Assembly: GCA_949752745.1 (NCBI GenBank)
Contig: OX457031.1
Location: 8,382,493 to 8,446,492, forward strand
Direction of reading: 5' to 3'
Origin: Protula sp. h YS-2021
Taxonomy: Eukaryota; Annelida; Polychaeta; Sabellida; Serpulidae
Length of the DNA: 64,000 nucleotides
The position numbers and the translations under genes were made by a program. This document shows positions 1 to 11,335 of the stretch, piece by piece. Positions within the stretch are counted from its first letter, which is position 1. The number at the start of each line of letters is the position of its first letter. The notes beneath the pieces are model-generated. The model did not search any database and was not told where the DNA came from. It saw only the letters and a list, made by a program, of their open reading frames with translations.

Positions 1-590
1 CGACGCAAGTTGAATAGACATGCGCAGTTTCCGAAAAAGCACCACGCGTTAACGCACGTCAAATATATCCACTGGTCGGAAAAAAACCACGCATCGACGC
101 AAGTTATGTAATCATGCGCACTGGTCCGAATTGTGAACCGCGCATCAACGTAAGTTGCATAAACATACGCAGTGGTCCGAAATGTGAACCGGGCATCGAC
201 GCAAGCTAAATGGACATGCGCACTGGTTCGAAATGCGAACCACGCTTTGACGCAAGTGAAATAGATATGCGCAGTTGTCCGAAATACAAACCGCGCATCA
301 GTGCACGTTAACCAAACATGCGCTGGACCGAAATGTGAACCGCACATCCACGCAAGTTAAGTTGACATGCGCCGTGATTCGAAATGTGAACCGCGCATCA
401 ACGCAAGTTAAAAAAATATGCGCAGTTTTTCCAAAGGCGAACCACGCATTAACGCAAGTTAAATAAACATGCGCACTGGTCTAAAATAAGCACCATGCAT
501 TAACGCAAGTTTAATAAACATGCGCACTGGTCTAAAATAAGCACAACGCATCAACGCAAGTTAAATAAATATGCGCAGTTGTGAAAGATA
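1..590. repeat. 51-bp satellite array 1
   Basis: About 11 units of the type aaccgcgcatcaacgcaag, ttaaataaacatgcgcact, ggtccgaaatgtg. The array continues off the left edge. The same family recurs at 41925-42360 and 49415-51300. The reading frames across it are repeat artefacts. Confidence 0.95.
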
Positions 591-866
591 AGTAGTAAAA
601 TATCTTTATACAGTAAAGTGCCACATATATAATTCCGTTTATTTACAAATGACACACACAAAGCAAAAGCATTATTGACATTGACATGACGCCTGCTGGG
701 AACCACACAAGGGCACGGGCAAATATAAACCACCACATAAGTATTTATTATTCTCAAATAATCTTGTCCGTGACCTACCACTTAAATGCATTTCAGGCAT
801 ATCAAATGCTACCACATAATGCAACCACCACATAAGATACCTCTCGTTGGCCCGTCCGTCCTTCCA
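1..866. repeat. segmental duplication, left copy (partner 50780-51590)
   Basis: The end of the satellite plus about 280 bp of unique flank (to the gtccgtccgtcc run at 866) is near-identical to 50780-51590 in direct orientation. The offset is 50779 at the left and 50725 at the right, that is, one 51-bp unit plus small indels. The left limit is outside the window. Confidence 0.9.
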
Positions 867-884
867 TCCGTCCGTCCGTCACCC

Positions 885-1224
885 TTTTTGGTAGTGGTCT
901 TGTATGCACAACTCCGACGAACGAGTAAGCACACACTTTTCAAATCCTATACAGATTTACTCCTCACATGTTGTAGTTGTGCATCTCATATTCAGTTTGT
1001 CCGACTTTTCATTTATTTAGCCAAAGTTGAGGTCAAAACTTAGCATATTTTTCGACTATAAAGGCTATATGATCTAAGTCTGGTATGCACAACTCCTCCT
1101 AACGGGTAATCATACACATGTTAAATCCTATACAGATTTACTCCTCATATGTTATAGTTGTGCACCTCGTATTCAGTTTGTCCGACTTTTCATTTATTTA
1201 GCCAAAATTGAGGTCAAAATTTAG
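885..1224. repeat. two direct copies of a ~170-bp unit
   Basis: Two copies with shared blocks gtatgcacaactcc, ctatacagatttactcctca, gtttgtccgacttttcattt and gaggtcaaaa. The first copy continues uninterrupted (ttagcatattttt). The second is cut at ttag by the hAT-like insertion at 1225. Confidence 0.8.
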
Positions 1225-3775
1225 TAGGCCTGTGAACCGGTTCGGAAAACTGAACCGCGGTTCGAACCGGTTTTCTAACACAAAAAAACCGGTTTTAACC
1301 GTTTTTTTTTTCATGAGACACGTTATTGGCCTAAAATAGAGTAATTTTACTTATCACATCAAAAACGTGAGTATAACTTCCTAACCACGACCTCTGTTTT
1401 GCTATGTATACAAATCGATATTTTTCGTAAAAATCAGCAGTTGTAATTGCACTGAGTTTCTGTTTCAATTTTCAGCTAAAATACTTTAGCGTGCAACAAC
1501 TTCAAATTGTCCAATTCCTTTGCCAAAACATAGCAAGCATGTCCAAGGACATGACCCAGCCGAGTTACCAAACAAGGAAAGAGAGGCCAAACAAGGAAAG
1601 AGAGGCCAAAAAAATGAAGTATGTAAAATGCATTTAATTTGAATTTTGAAGCTACCCGAAAAGGGATGTTGAAGAGGTTGGTTTTTGACGATTCACGTAT
1701 TTACCGACATTTACACATTTTTAAATTTTTTTTTTAAATTCCACCATTTCGGCAATTTTTGTCATTTGTGAAAAAAGCAAAGTCCAGGTGGAGAAAGTTT
1801 CGATTAAAATTTTATAACTAGGGTTTAGACTGAGAGAAATAAATGGTTTGACAATTCAGTTATTCACTACCATTTATCCCAGTTTTTGCCAAACTTCAAA
1901 GTTCCGCCATTTCGGCAGTTTTTGGCGAACCGCGAAAAAATAATAGCCTGGTAGGCGAACCCCAGGAGAACATCCGTGCGTAACATCTAGACGATTGGAG
2001 TAAAACTGTAGGATGAGTAGCATTTTAAAGAAAAAGTTTAGCATACGCACATACAATCAAGCCCCCTGTATTGATAGGGTTAAAAACAAAGTCGGCTGGG
2101 TTAAAAACATAGGCATCAGAGATGCAAAGCCCCCAGCCCGCGCCAACAAGTCGCAACAAATTAAGTTCATACGTTTATAACTTCAACATTTTTGGGTCGA
2201 TCAAACTGAAACCTTGACGTTGCACATCTTTAAGTTTTGCTAACATGCCGCACGAAAGGTGGTGTGTAAAATAAAACTGGAAGCAACGAAACCCATTTTT
2301 GGCTTTGCGTTGTTTTTTGCAGACAAACTGCCAAAAGTAAAAGAATATAAACTAGACCGAAATTCGCTCACCTGGAATGATAACTTAAAACGGAAGGTAG
2401 ATGATATTGCAGTTTGTTAAAAATTTTCACATGTCTGAATGTAGAACATCCTCCTAAATACTACTAACTATACCGGTAAGGTCGAGGTCAAAAATTTGCT
2501 CTATCTCTTACCGTTTTCGAGATAAAGGCCAACTTTCGGTTTGGGGCTCGAAAGTGACCTGGAGGTCAAGAACACCGGAAGTTATAGGTTGTGGAGGTCG
2601 AAAATGAGGTCAAAATTGCTCATATGCCTTTTCAAAATCAGCCTTTTGCTGTACCTTCAAAAATGCTTATTTTAACTAAAATCAAGCTTTGACAACTAAT
2701 TTAGCCAACAGTGCGTACATATTATATCAAATTAAAACAATCCAAAAGAGTCGACAAAACCAGAAAACTGTATTCTTACCATATACTAGGGCTGTGAACC
2801 GGTTCGGAAAACTGAACCGCGGTTCGAACCGGTTTTCTAACACAAAAAACCGGGTTTTATTTCATGAGACACGTTATTGGCCAAAAATAGAGTAATTTTA
2901 CTATCACATCAAAAACGTGAGTATAACTTCCTAACCACGACCTCTGTTTTGCTATGTATACAAATCGATATTTTTCGTAAAAATCAGCAGTTGCAATTTC
3001 ATTTAGTTTCTGCTTCAATTTTCAGCTAAAATAATTCAGTGTTCAACATTTCAAATTGTCCAATTCCTTTGGGAAAACATAAAAACATAGGCATCAGAGA
3101 TGCAAAGCCCCCAGCCAGCGCCAACAAGTCGCAATAAATTGAGTTCAGAGGGCCATAAGTTCGACATTTTTCGGTCGATCAAACTGAAACTTGACGTTGC
3201 ACATCTTTAATGTATATTCTTTCACTGTGTAATGTTTCATAGCTTTATATCACAGCGTTGCTGTCGAAATGAAGCGTACAAAGTCGCCTCTATAAACTTA
3301 TATTCGACAATGTTTGGTCGATCAAACTGAAACCTTGACGTTGCATACTTCTAATATATTCGTTCACTGTGTAAGATTTCATAGCTTTATGTCAAAGCGT
3401 TCCTGTCGAAGTGATGCGTACAAAGTCGCCTGTATGAAAGTGCAACACGAAAAATTGCCTAAGCTCAGAGGGCCATATTTTCGACAATTGGCCGATCAAA
3501 CTGAAACCTTGAAGTTGTACATCTTTTATTTACATGCCGCACGAAAGATGGTGTGTAAAATAAAACGGGAAGCAACGAAACCCATTTTTGGCTTTGCGTT
3601 GTGTTTTGCAGATACAGTTGCCTAAAGTAAACGAATATAAATAAACAAAAGCGAAAAAAGTACAAAATGAAAAAAAAACCGGAAAAAAACGGTTTTTCTT
3701 TTTCGAACCGATTAACTGAACCGCGAAAATAAAAAACCGCGGTTTTCAGGTGAACCGGTTTAACCGCACAGCCCG
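1225..3775. mobile_element. hAT-like non-autonomous element, dimeric (taggcctgtgaaccggtt ends)
   Basis: The left end is taggcctgtgaaccggttcg; the right end (about 3752-3775) is the inverted equivalent, aaccggtttaaccgcacagc. The element is flanked by the direct repeat aaaatttag (1216-1224 and 3776-3784). A second left end (tagggctgtgaaccggttcg) starts near 2787, so two related copies lie head to tail. Internal blocks at 2138-2345 recur at about 3118-3630. No transposase frame. Confidence 0.75.
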
Positions 3776-3784
3776 AAAATTTAG

Positions 3785-4181
3785 CATATTATGATATTTT
3801 GTGAAGGGCGAGGGGATTTGCAGCGTTCCTGTGCTCTTGTTTAGTGTTGTCGTTTGCGAAGCAAGAAGCCGCGAGTTCAAACCCGACTCAGATTCAGTTT
3901 TTCATGCCTCCCTTTGCCAGCTTTTGCAGGCTATACTTATAGTCCTACCACCCGCAGAAGCAATCGAAACGTGGTTATGATCCTATGCTAAATTAATTCA
4001 TCGGCTTGAGTGGAATCATTAAAAAATCTCAACATCAAAGCTGTTGTTCTCCCCTCCCCTCCCGTCCCCTCCCCTCCTATGTTTTGTCACATTTTGCAGC
4101 TTTCTCGTTTCACCGTTGTAATATACATCTGTATTCGCTTTCACGGCTGGGAACAATGTCCACGGACATTCCTGTTTGCAG
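3785..4181. other. intron/upstream sequence before visible CNT exon 1
   Basis: A possible tRNA-derived B-box-like string (gagttcaaacccgac, 3872-3886), a CCCTCC-rich run (4052-4078) and the exon 1 acceptor. I see no coding exon. Confidence 0.5.
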
Positions 4182-4399
4182 TCTGCCTGCGCGGTCTGTC
4201 TGCTGCTGTACGTCGTGTTCCTGAGCTGTGCCCTCGCGCACGACGCCCACCAGGCGGCGCCACTGGCCATCGTGTCGCTGCTCATCGGCCTCGTCTGTGT
4301 GTACGAACTCGTGTCGCGTAGCATCGGGGAGAGCGTGAGGGCCAAGTGCGTGACGCCGCTCACCGATTACGTCACCAGCAGATGGGCCTGCGCCAAGTG
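4182..4399 (+). CDS. SLC28: CNT exon 1 of those visible (first membrane segments)
   Basis: Codes about 72 residues beginning SACAVCLLLYVVF. It contains two hydrophobic stretches (about residues 4-18 and 26-40) and then a basic/polar linker ending RWACAKW, like the N-terminal membrane region of animal CNTs. The acceptor is the tract tcctgtttgcag ending at 4181. The donor is gtatgg at 4400, so the exon ends in phase 2 and its last Trp codon is completed by exon 2. The exon start is phase 0, so at least one coding exon must lie upstream. The 90 bp before the acceptor resembles sequence near 10495-10550 and may be a dispersed repeat. Confidence 0.85.
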
Positions 4400-5150
4400 G
4401 TATGGTCGTCATATGTCAAATACGCTGTGACACGTGGTCACAGGCCGTTCATCGTCATCGGCCTAAGTCCTCTCACTTCCCGAAGCCATCATTGTATAAG
4501 ATTGTGCGTTAAATGCAGTGACCGAAAAAAAAACGGAAAAGGTTACGAGCTCTTTCCAAGCCCTCTCTGTAAACGTAATGAACAGGATTGAGTCTCTCCC
4601 CGGCGAAGGGCTGACGTGTGGTGTTTGCGCGTTCTGTGTGTGTTTGTGTGTCAGTCTGTTGTGACCAAAAGTGCGAGATATCTCGAGAACGAAAAGTTAT
4701 TGGCGAACTATGAGTTGAGTCGGAAGACACTCGTTTTTGTTTACAAAAACAAGAAAATAAATAGTCGATTGAAAGTGTTTAATACAAGCCAGTGCTCTTA
4801 TGTTTTGTGTGCACTGGCCGCTCTTTTTGTGTTCTTCTAAAGGTCCAGTACATGTGATTTTACGGTTGTTCTAGAGCTGCAATGTTGTGGAGAGTGCCAA
4901 ATTTCAAAATGTTATACCTTAAGTCTGTGTAAAATCAGTTGTGGTCCATGGCCAGTGTAGTCTCGTAAGTGCTGCACTAAATGGCAGGCTGTATCGGGCT
5001 CTTCGTACCGGTGAAAGTGATTCACAGATGACACGTCTTCGCCTGGCTTGTTACTGTGTAGAAGTTACAGGCCGTGACTAAAACCAGACTATCTATTGTT
5101 AATCTGAAAAGGCCAATCTATCTATAAGTAGCCTAGCCACAAAGAATATA
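4400..5150. other. intron 1, proximal part
   Basis: Holds the phrase gtctgttgtgacca...tctcgagaacgaaaag (4655-4700), which recurs at 53820-53870 and marks a dispersed repeat. Nothing else recognised. Confidence 0.4.
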
Positions 5151-5815
5151 GGGCCAAAACGTCTCCAAAGCAAAAACGCATGATAACCTAAATTAAGGCT
5201 TTATTACGCTTTACACCAACCATAATGTACCCTTCCATTAGGTTCCCAAAAGAATTTACGGCCAAAACCTCCACAAAGGAAAACAAACGTATGATAACCT
5301 CAGATAATGCTTTATTAAGCTTTACCTCTGCCATAAACTACCCGGCCATAAGGTCCTCAAATAATTTTAGGCCCAAAACATCCCAAAAGCAAAAATTTGT
5401 CGGGGAAATCTAGGGCAAAAGATCCCTGTCATATTGTCCCCAAAAAGTCAAAACGTCCTCTAGCTAGAAAACGTATGATTACCTAAACGGACGCGTATTA
5501 AGCTTTATACCAGTCATAAGGTACCCGGCCATAAAGTCCCGAAATCAGTTTTGGGCCAAAACGTTCCCAAAGCAAAATTTGTCGTGGAATCCAGGACAAC
5601 ACGTCTTCGACCGTAAGTTCCCCGGCCAAAAAAAACCCGGCCATAAGGTGCCCAAATGAAATTAGGGCCAAAACGTCCACAAGGCAGAAAAAAACTATAA
5701 CCTAAATTAACGCTATTAAGCTCTACAGCGGCCATATGCCCCCTGCCATAAATTTCCCAAAGGAATTTGGGGCGTAAACTCCCCAGTGCCAAAAAAATTA
5801 TGATAACCTAAATTA
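5150..5815. repeat. degenerate ~110-140-bp repeat array
   Basis: Units carry ccggccataaggt, gggccaaaacgt, ccaaagcaaaa, tatgataacctaaatta. One more unit lies at 6415-6530, after a different repeat block, so the array appears interrupted by it. Confidence 0.75.
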
Positions 5816-6414
5816 ACGAGTAGCGTAGAGCGAAGCGGGGGACTACAAGATTAGGGTCCGCCCGTCTGTCCGTCCGTCGACACTTTATCTCCGTAACCAC
5901 TAAAGCGATTCAAGTGTTCTCTTGCACATGCAAAGACTATATAGTGGAGCTGTGCAACGAGGGGTTATTTTGAAAATTTCGCAAAAATTGGGAAAATGGT
6001 AAAACTTTGAAAAATCAATACAATTGATATATTCAATGGGTGTTTGTCGGCGCCACCTCTCCGTAACCATTGGAGCGAATCAATTTTTCTCTTGCACATG
6101 CAAAGACTATATAGCGGACCTGTGCAACGAGGGGTTATTTTGAAAATTTCGCAAAAATTGGGAAAATAGGAAAACTGAGAACATTCAACACAATTGACCT
6201 ATTCAGTGGGTTTTTGTCGGCACCATGTCTCCGTAACCATTGGAGCGAATCAATTGTTCAGTTGCACATGCAAAGACTATACAGTGGACTTGGGGTTATT
6301 TTGAGATTTTTGCAAAAATTGGGAAAATGGAAAAAACAGCACAATGACCTATTCAATGGGTGTTTTTCGTATTGAAATCCTGTGATTGCACGCCTGCGGG
6401 GACGGTTTTACTGA
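5816..6414. repeat. three tandem ~170-bp units (tctccgtaaccat family)
   Basis: Starts gtagcgtagagcgaagcggg and gtccgtccgtcga; three units repeat tctccgtaacca, cttgcacatgcaaagactat and ggggttatttt at about 5888, 6058 and 6228. Two relatives lie at 51590-51930. Confidence 0.85.
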
Positions 6415-6534
6415 GATACTTGTTAAGCTTTACCTCGACCATAAGGTCCCCGGCCATGAAGTACCCGACCAAAAAGTCCCCAAATGAATTTAATGCCAAA
6501 ATGTTCACAAATCTAAAAAACCTGATAACGAGCC

Positions 6535-7052
6535 TGGGCTTGATTGCGTGACTGTCAGGTTATCTGTGGGCCTGACCTTGATTGCGTGGCTGTCAGGTTG
6601 TCTGTGAGCCTGACCTTGATTGCGTGACTGTTTGTCAGGTTGTCTGTTTGTCTGGTCTCGATGTCATGACTGTCAGGTCTGCGAGCCTGACCTTGATTGC
6701 GTGGCTGTCAGATTGTGTGTGATTCTGACCTTGATTGCGTAACTGTTTGTCAGGTTGTCTGAGCGTGACGTTAATGGTGTGTCTGTCAGGTTGTCTGTGA
6801 ATCTGACCTTGATGGCTTGACTGTCAGGTTGTCTGTGAGGCTGATCTTGATGGCGTGATTGTTAGGTTGTTTGTGTATCTGGTCTTGATGGCGTGACTTT
6901 GTCAGGTTGTCTGTAAGCCTGGTCTTTATTCCGTGACTGTTTGTCAGGTTGTTTGTGAGCCTGGTCTTTATTCCGTGACTGTTTGTCAGGTTGTTTGCGA
7001 GCCTGGTCTTTATTCCGTGACTGTTTGTCAGGTTGTTTGCGAGCCTGGTCTT
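6535..7052. repeat. 42-bp minisatellite that includes the exon 2 splice acceptor
   Basis: About 11 units; the last ones read gtgactgtttgtcag then gttgtttgtgagcctggtct. The final unit holds the real acceptor (7031) and the first ~20 bases of exon 2. Earlier units would splice to LFVSLVFIP and then TGA. Confidence 0.92.
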
Positions 7053-7173
7053 CCTGGCTGTCGTTCTGTACCTCGTGATGACGGTGGGGCGCGGCAGGAA
7101 GCAGCTCGTGTCGCTGGCTGGCTACGTCACCTTCATCCTCGCGCTCTTCATCTTCTCCAAATACCCATCGCAG
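7032..7173 (+). CDS. SLC28: CNT exon 2
   Basis: Codes LFASLVFLAVVLYLVMTVG followed by the QLVSLAGY and FIFSKYPSQ motifs, a close match to the family block ending SKYP. The acceptor tgtttgtcag (ends 7031) supplies G to complete the Trp codon from exon 1, and the phase fit supports this choice over a later AG. The donor is CAG/gtatcg at 7174, phase 0. The acceptor and the first 20 or so exon bases are the last unit of a 42-bp tandem array upstream. A short repeat of the donor region (gcaggtat, then gcaggtac about 25 bp on) also follows. Confidence 0.92.
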
Positions 7174-7590
7174 GTATCGTATCAAGTACCTGATGCAGGT
7201 ACCATACCAAGGACCGGGTGCTCGTCTTATTTTCTGATATAAATGACTATTTGCGACCGCCCTTATAACATGACGTGATGCGGTTTTATGATTATTGAAC
7301 GTTAATTGTATTGAGCCAGATTGTGTTTTCCAAATGATAATAATTTAATGCATCATATAACCCGAATTGAGTAGTTTCTGTCCTGTTAAATGCCAGATTT
7401 CCTTGTGGAATTAAACTTGGATTAGCTTATTTAACTGTTGTGATAAACAGTTCAAAGTAAATTAGCCTCTGTGGTGAAAACTGCCAAGTAAAAACCATAT
7501 CAGTCAAATTTTCAAATATTGGAGCCTTAAACAAGAGTGGTTGAAAGTTTTAGGCAATTTGCAAAGTGCCTGAAAATTCACTTTGTAGGT
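7174..7590. other. intron 2 proximal, no feature
   Basis: AT-rich intron. Apart from the duplicated donor-like gcaggtat/gcaggtac at the start, I see nothing. Confidence 0.5.
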
Positions 7591-7595
7591 TTGAC

Positions 7596-7725
7596 AGGTT
7601 TCTGGGCGTTTCGGCCGAACCGGTTCGGCCCAACGTGAAAGACGATTCGGCCCAGCTTTGGACGTTTCGGCCCATGGTTTTGGACGTTTCGGCCCATAGG
7701 TTTGGACGATTTGGCCCATTGTTTC
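7596..7725. repeat. short array with (g)gacg(t/a)ttcggccca
   Basis: About five copies of a 20-25-bp unit with core acgtttcggccca. Confidence 0.75.
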
Positions 7726-8074
7726 CGATGACACAAGTGTCAAAAGAAACTTAAAATCAAGACTGTTCATGGTTTTATTTTGATTACAAAATGAAATACA
7801 GCATTCGACAGAACACCGAAACTCTACAGTGAAACTCGGGTAAAACTGGTCGTCCAGTTGGGGACCCTGGCATGATTTACTCAGGGATGAAATACTCCGC
7901 AACACTTGTTAGCCCTCTCCCTCAGAAACCAATGACATTGCAAATGTGTTCCCTAAGTAATCCTCCACAAAGCTTGGCGATTTGGCCAAAATTTTCCAAA
8001 ATATTGGCCAAATTTAGGAAAACACAAAACTTGCTACACTTCCTACGGTTTAAATTAACAGTCATTGTAGAGGT

Positions 8075-8215
8075 AGTGGCTGGTTCGGAAGCACGTCGGA
8101 CTGGTAATCACGATGTCATGAGTTCAAAACGCCGCTCTGACCGAGAAAGCGCGTGGGACTGGTAATCACGAGGTCGTGAGCTCAAACGCCGCTCTGGCCG
8201 AGAAAGGGTACTCAT
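8075..8215 (+). repeat. tRNA-derived SINE-like fragment, doubled
   Basis: Two copies of gactggtaatcacga(t/g)gtc followed by gag(t/c)tcaaa, a decayed anticodon-arm/B-box pattern, about 56 bp apart. No intact tRNA. Confidence 0.45.
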
Positions 8216-8269
8216 GTAATGATGTTTTCATATAATTTTGCTCAAGCCGGTAATATATATATATGTCAC

Positions 8270-8400
8270 AGCGGAGCTGTCAAATCAGCGACTTTACAAA
8301 GCCGCTGAACATTTCAACGGCTTTGTAATGTCGCTGGTTTACTTAGCGGCTTTGCAAAGCTGCTAGAATTTTCAGCGGCTTTGTAAAGCCGCTGGTTTTA
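8270..8400. repeat. inverted short repeats, cagcggctttgtaaag family
   Basis: Four near-palindromic copies of a motif pairing cagcggcttt with aaagccgctg, able to form hairpins. Confidence 0.75.
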
Positions 8401-8427
8401 GAGCTCGAAAATTTGACAATTCCGCTG

Positions 8428-9645
8428 AAATGATAAAGTAGAAAGGGTATAGGAATATGTCTATGAAACAGGTTATTAATACACCATTTGCCAATTTCTC
8501 TTCTCATGGTGCCATACAAATTTTCTAAAGCCACATAATATAATATAAAGTGGGTTCTTTCGAAACTGATTTTTTTTCTTACACTTTCTGCACGTCACCA
8601 GAAAGTAATAGATCGTATTTCCGACGCAAGGGATATTGATGTTGTGTTTTTGCAACTGACTGCTTTGCTTCAATAATATCATTAATTAGCAGATCGTATT
8701 CTTCTTTCGGTATCAAATTACTTTTCGAACGATCTCGCAATGAAAAGAATCGTTCTTTCAGTTCGTGAGTGAATCGTGTTTCGTTATCTGTATCAATTTT
8801 TCTTAATTTTGAGAGTGTTCACTGATATCATTTTTTAGGTATTTATTTATTATGTATTTATTTATTATTTATTTTTTTGTTACTTATTATTTTTTGCTTA
8901 TTTGATTTTCTGTCGATTTGGTAGATTAGATTTCATGCCTTTTTTTGAACATCGGTCCGGAGTTACTTAGTTGATGTGCTGAAATCATCATCCAATAAAA
9001 AAAATCTGGCGTTTTTGTTAATTCTCAAAGCTTAGAAGTTGTTGGGTAAGAAAAATGCAATTACCATTACCCGGAGTTGAAAAGATATATTTACTCTGTC
9101 CGGAGTCGGAGATTCTTGGCAAAACAAAAGCTAGTGAGATGTTGGTTTCCTTAATAGAACAATAAAACAAAAGAACAGAACCATTTTTTGTGATGAGTTT
9201 CTTCGCAAACTTACTGGAACAACAAAATTGCAATTGTCGTTTTTCGTGATCAATCTGAAAATGTAATCGCCGATTTTTACGACTTATAAAAAAGATCAAA
9301 TACTTACTTCATGTCAGGCAATTCAGTTTGCTTAAAACATAATTGCAGTCTGTATTATGGTAAAATTGCAATTATGATTTCGCTGATATCCTATGACTGT
9401 GAAATAAAGACATCCCTTTCTTTAAAAGAATAAACAATTGAATACAATTACAATTTCTAATCTTGTTGAAATAGCCATAAAATGACGTATGAATAACATG
9501 TATTAATATGTGTCATCTATTAACAGAATGAATAATTTCTCTCATACTTTCATTTATTTTTAATCTGAGCGAAAATATAAAAAAAATGGTGTGTAAATAG
9601 CCTATTTCATCGACATATTCCTATGCCGATTCTACTTTATCATTA
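8428..9645. mobile_element. non-autonomous element with ~60-bp terminal inverted repeats
   Basis: The left end 8428-8489 (atgataaagtagaa, taggaatatgtc, tacaccattt) is the inverse of 9584-9645. Both sides outside carry agccggtaatatatatat (8246 and 9649). About 1.2 kb and AT-rich; no transposase frame. Confidence 0.75.
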
Positions 9646-9680
9646 TAATAGCCGGTAATATATATATATATATATATATA

Positions 9681-10428
9681 CAGCAACCCCTCGTTAATTC
9701 GTCCCCGGATAATTCGAACCCCCGGTTAATTCGAACCGTTTTGCCCGGTCCCGATTTTGGGAATAATGTATTCTAATGGAAAAGTTCGAATTAACGGGGA
9801 CCCGGTTAATTCGAACCCATTTTGACCTGCAAAAATAGCCAAATTTCAGGGATTCTTCGCCAAGGACACACTCATAAAACCTCAAAGACGGAATGTAAAT
9901 CAATCTATTCCTAATTGCAATCTTAATAACGGTAAATATGAACACAGCTCACTCTGATACAGGCATGGTTTACTCTGGCGTTTCAAAACTGTCCTATTTA
10001 GGGCCTTTGTGTATTGAGCCCATTGTTTTAAAATAATAGATGAATCGTACCATTGATCTATTATTTGCTTCATTGTCATAATCTGAGGCTAGTTGATCCG
10101 AGTGACGAATGTTCAAATTCTCCTCTGCTCACGCTTTGATTACATTTGAAAAAACAGCTTGAAGGTGGAGGGGGATCAGCAATTTTGTAATGAAAAACAT
10201 GAAAGGAACAATAGGTTCATAGATAATTCATCATAAACCGGCCGCTGCAAAATGTATAAAATGACAGTTCTTTTACACTGTAAATCAGAGATAATTTTGA
10301 AAGCAACAGTAATTATGGCTACGAAAAGAAAACATAATGATTATTCACTGGATATGAAGCGCAAAATAGCGATTGAAATTCAGAAAGGCTGAAAAACAAG
10401 AACACAAATAATTAATGAATATTATATG
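9681..10428 (+). mobile_element. 5' part of a pogo/Tigger-like DNA transposon
   Basis: Starts cagcaacccctcgttaattc after a TA run, a pogo/Tigger-type terminus. Subterminal copies of gttaattcgaacc occur in both orientations (9720-9815). At 10315 an ATG opens MATKRKHNDYSLDMKRKIAI EIQKG, the CENP-B-type N-terminal HTH of pogo transposases, cut by TGA 10390; KTRTQIINEY then follows in frame. The catalytic part is absent, so this is a dead 5' fragment. Confidence 0.75.
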
Positions 10429-10494
10429 CAGTAAACCGTCAGATTCAGTCCGATTTCTTCTGATAGCAATGTTGGCCATGAAACTTCTCCTTTC

Positions 10495-10785
10495 ACCTTT
10501 GTACTGTTTTCGCTTTGAAGGCTGGCCACAATGTCCACGGGTGTTCCTGCTAGTTCTAGAACTTACAGTGGTCTCAGTGATAAATGGCATTAATGCCCAA
10601 TTTTGGTTGGGGCTTTGCTCTCTACGATGGCTATTTTTATTACTTGAAGAAGGTCTTGTGATAATAACAATGAGAAAAATTTTATTAAAAGTGTTTAACA
10701 AAAGCTTTATTCTGGTGTTAATATATAAAGCAACTAAAAGGTCCTTTTTGTGGCGAAAATCCTTAAAAGCTTGAGATGAAAGACA
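10495..10785. other. intron 2 segment resembling the 4125-4170 repeat
   Basis: ttcgctttgaaggctggcca and caatgtccacggg resemble 4135-4168. This is probably a dispersed repeat; the open frame here shows no recognised domain. Confidence 0.35.
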
Positions 10786-10789
10786 CAGT

Positions 10790-11080
10790 GGTGAGCACTT
10801 CCCTCAGAAATGAATAGTGCTGAGCACTTCCCTCAGAAACGGATAGTGCCGAGCACTTCCCTCAGAAATGAATAGTGCTGAGCACTTCCCTCAGAAACGG
10901 ATAGTGCCGAGCACTTCCCTCAGAAACGGATAGTGCCGAGCACTTCCCTCAGAAATGAATGGTGCCGAGTACTTCCCTCCGAAACGTAGAGTGCCGAGCA
11001 CTTCCTGAGAAACGGATAGTGCTAAGCATTTCCGTCAGAAACGGTTATCGTTGAGCAGTTTGCCAAGAAATGAATAATGC
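10790..11080. repeat. 29-bp minisatellite
   Basis: About nine units of gagcacttccctcagaaacg followed by gatagtgcc. Confidence 0.92.
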
Positions 11081-11104
11081 TGAATAATAACCAAGGTCTT
11101 TACA

Positions 11105-11335
11105 TTAACCACCACGGGCCACCACCGGGCAGGTAAAATGTCGGGTCGGGCACTTAGCTGCGGGCCACTACCTGCCCGGGCAGGTAAAATGTCGGGTCGG
11201 GCAGGTAGCTCCAGCTCCGGGCCACTGTCTGCCCGGGCAGGTAGCTCCGGGCCACTATCTGCCCGGGCAGGTAAAATGTCGGGTCGGGCAGGTAGCTGCG
11301 GGCCCCAACCTGCCCTTTTTGGCAGGTAGCTTTCA
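11105..11335. repeat. GC-rich array with gcccgggcaggta
   Basis: About four units combining gggcaggta, gctgcgggccacta and aaaatgtcgggtc; gcccgggc palindromes inside. A related cctgcc-rich block lies at 37090-37160. Confidence 0.85.

Noticed and set aside
10415..10774. 119-codon hydrophobic open frame
   Set aside because: No family resemblance; it begins inside the broken pogo-like element and includes a dispersed repeat.
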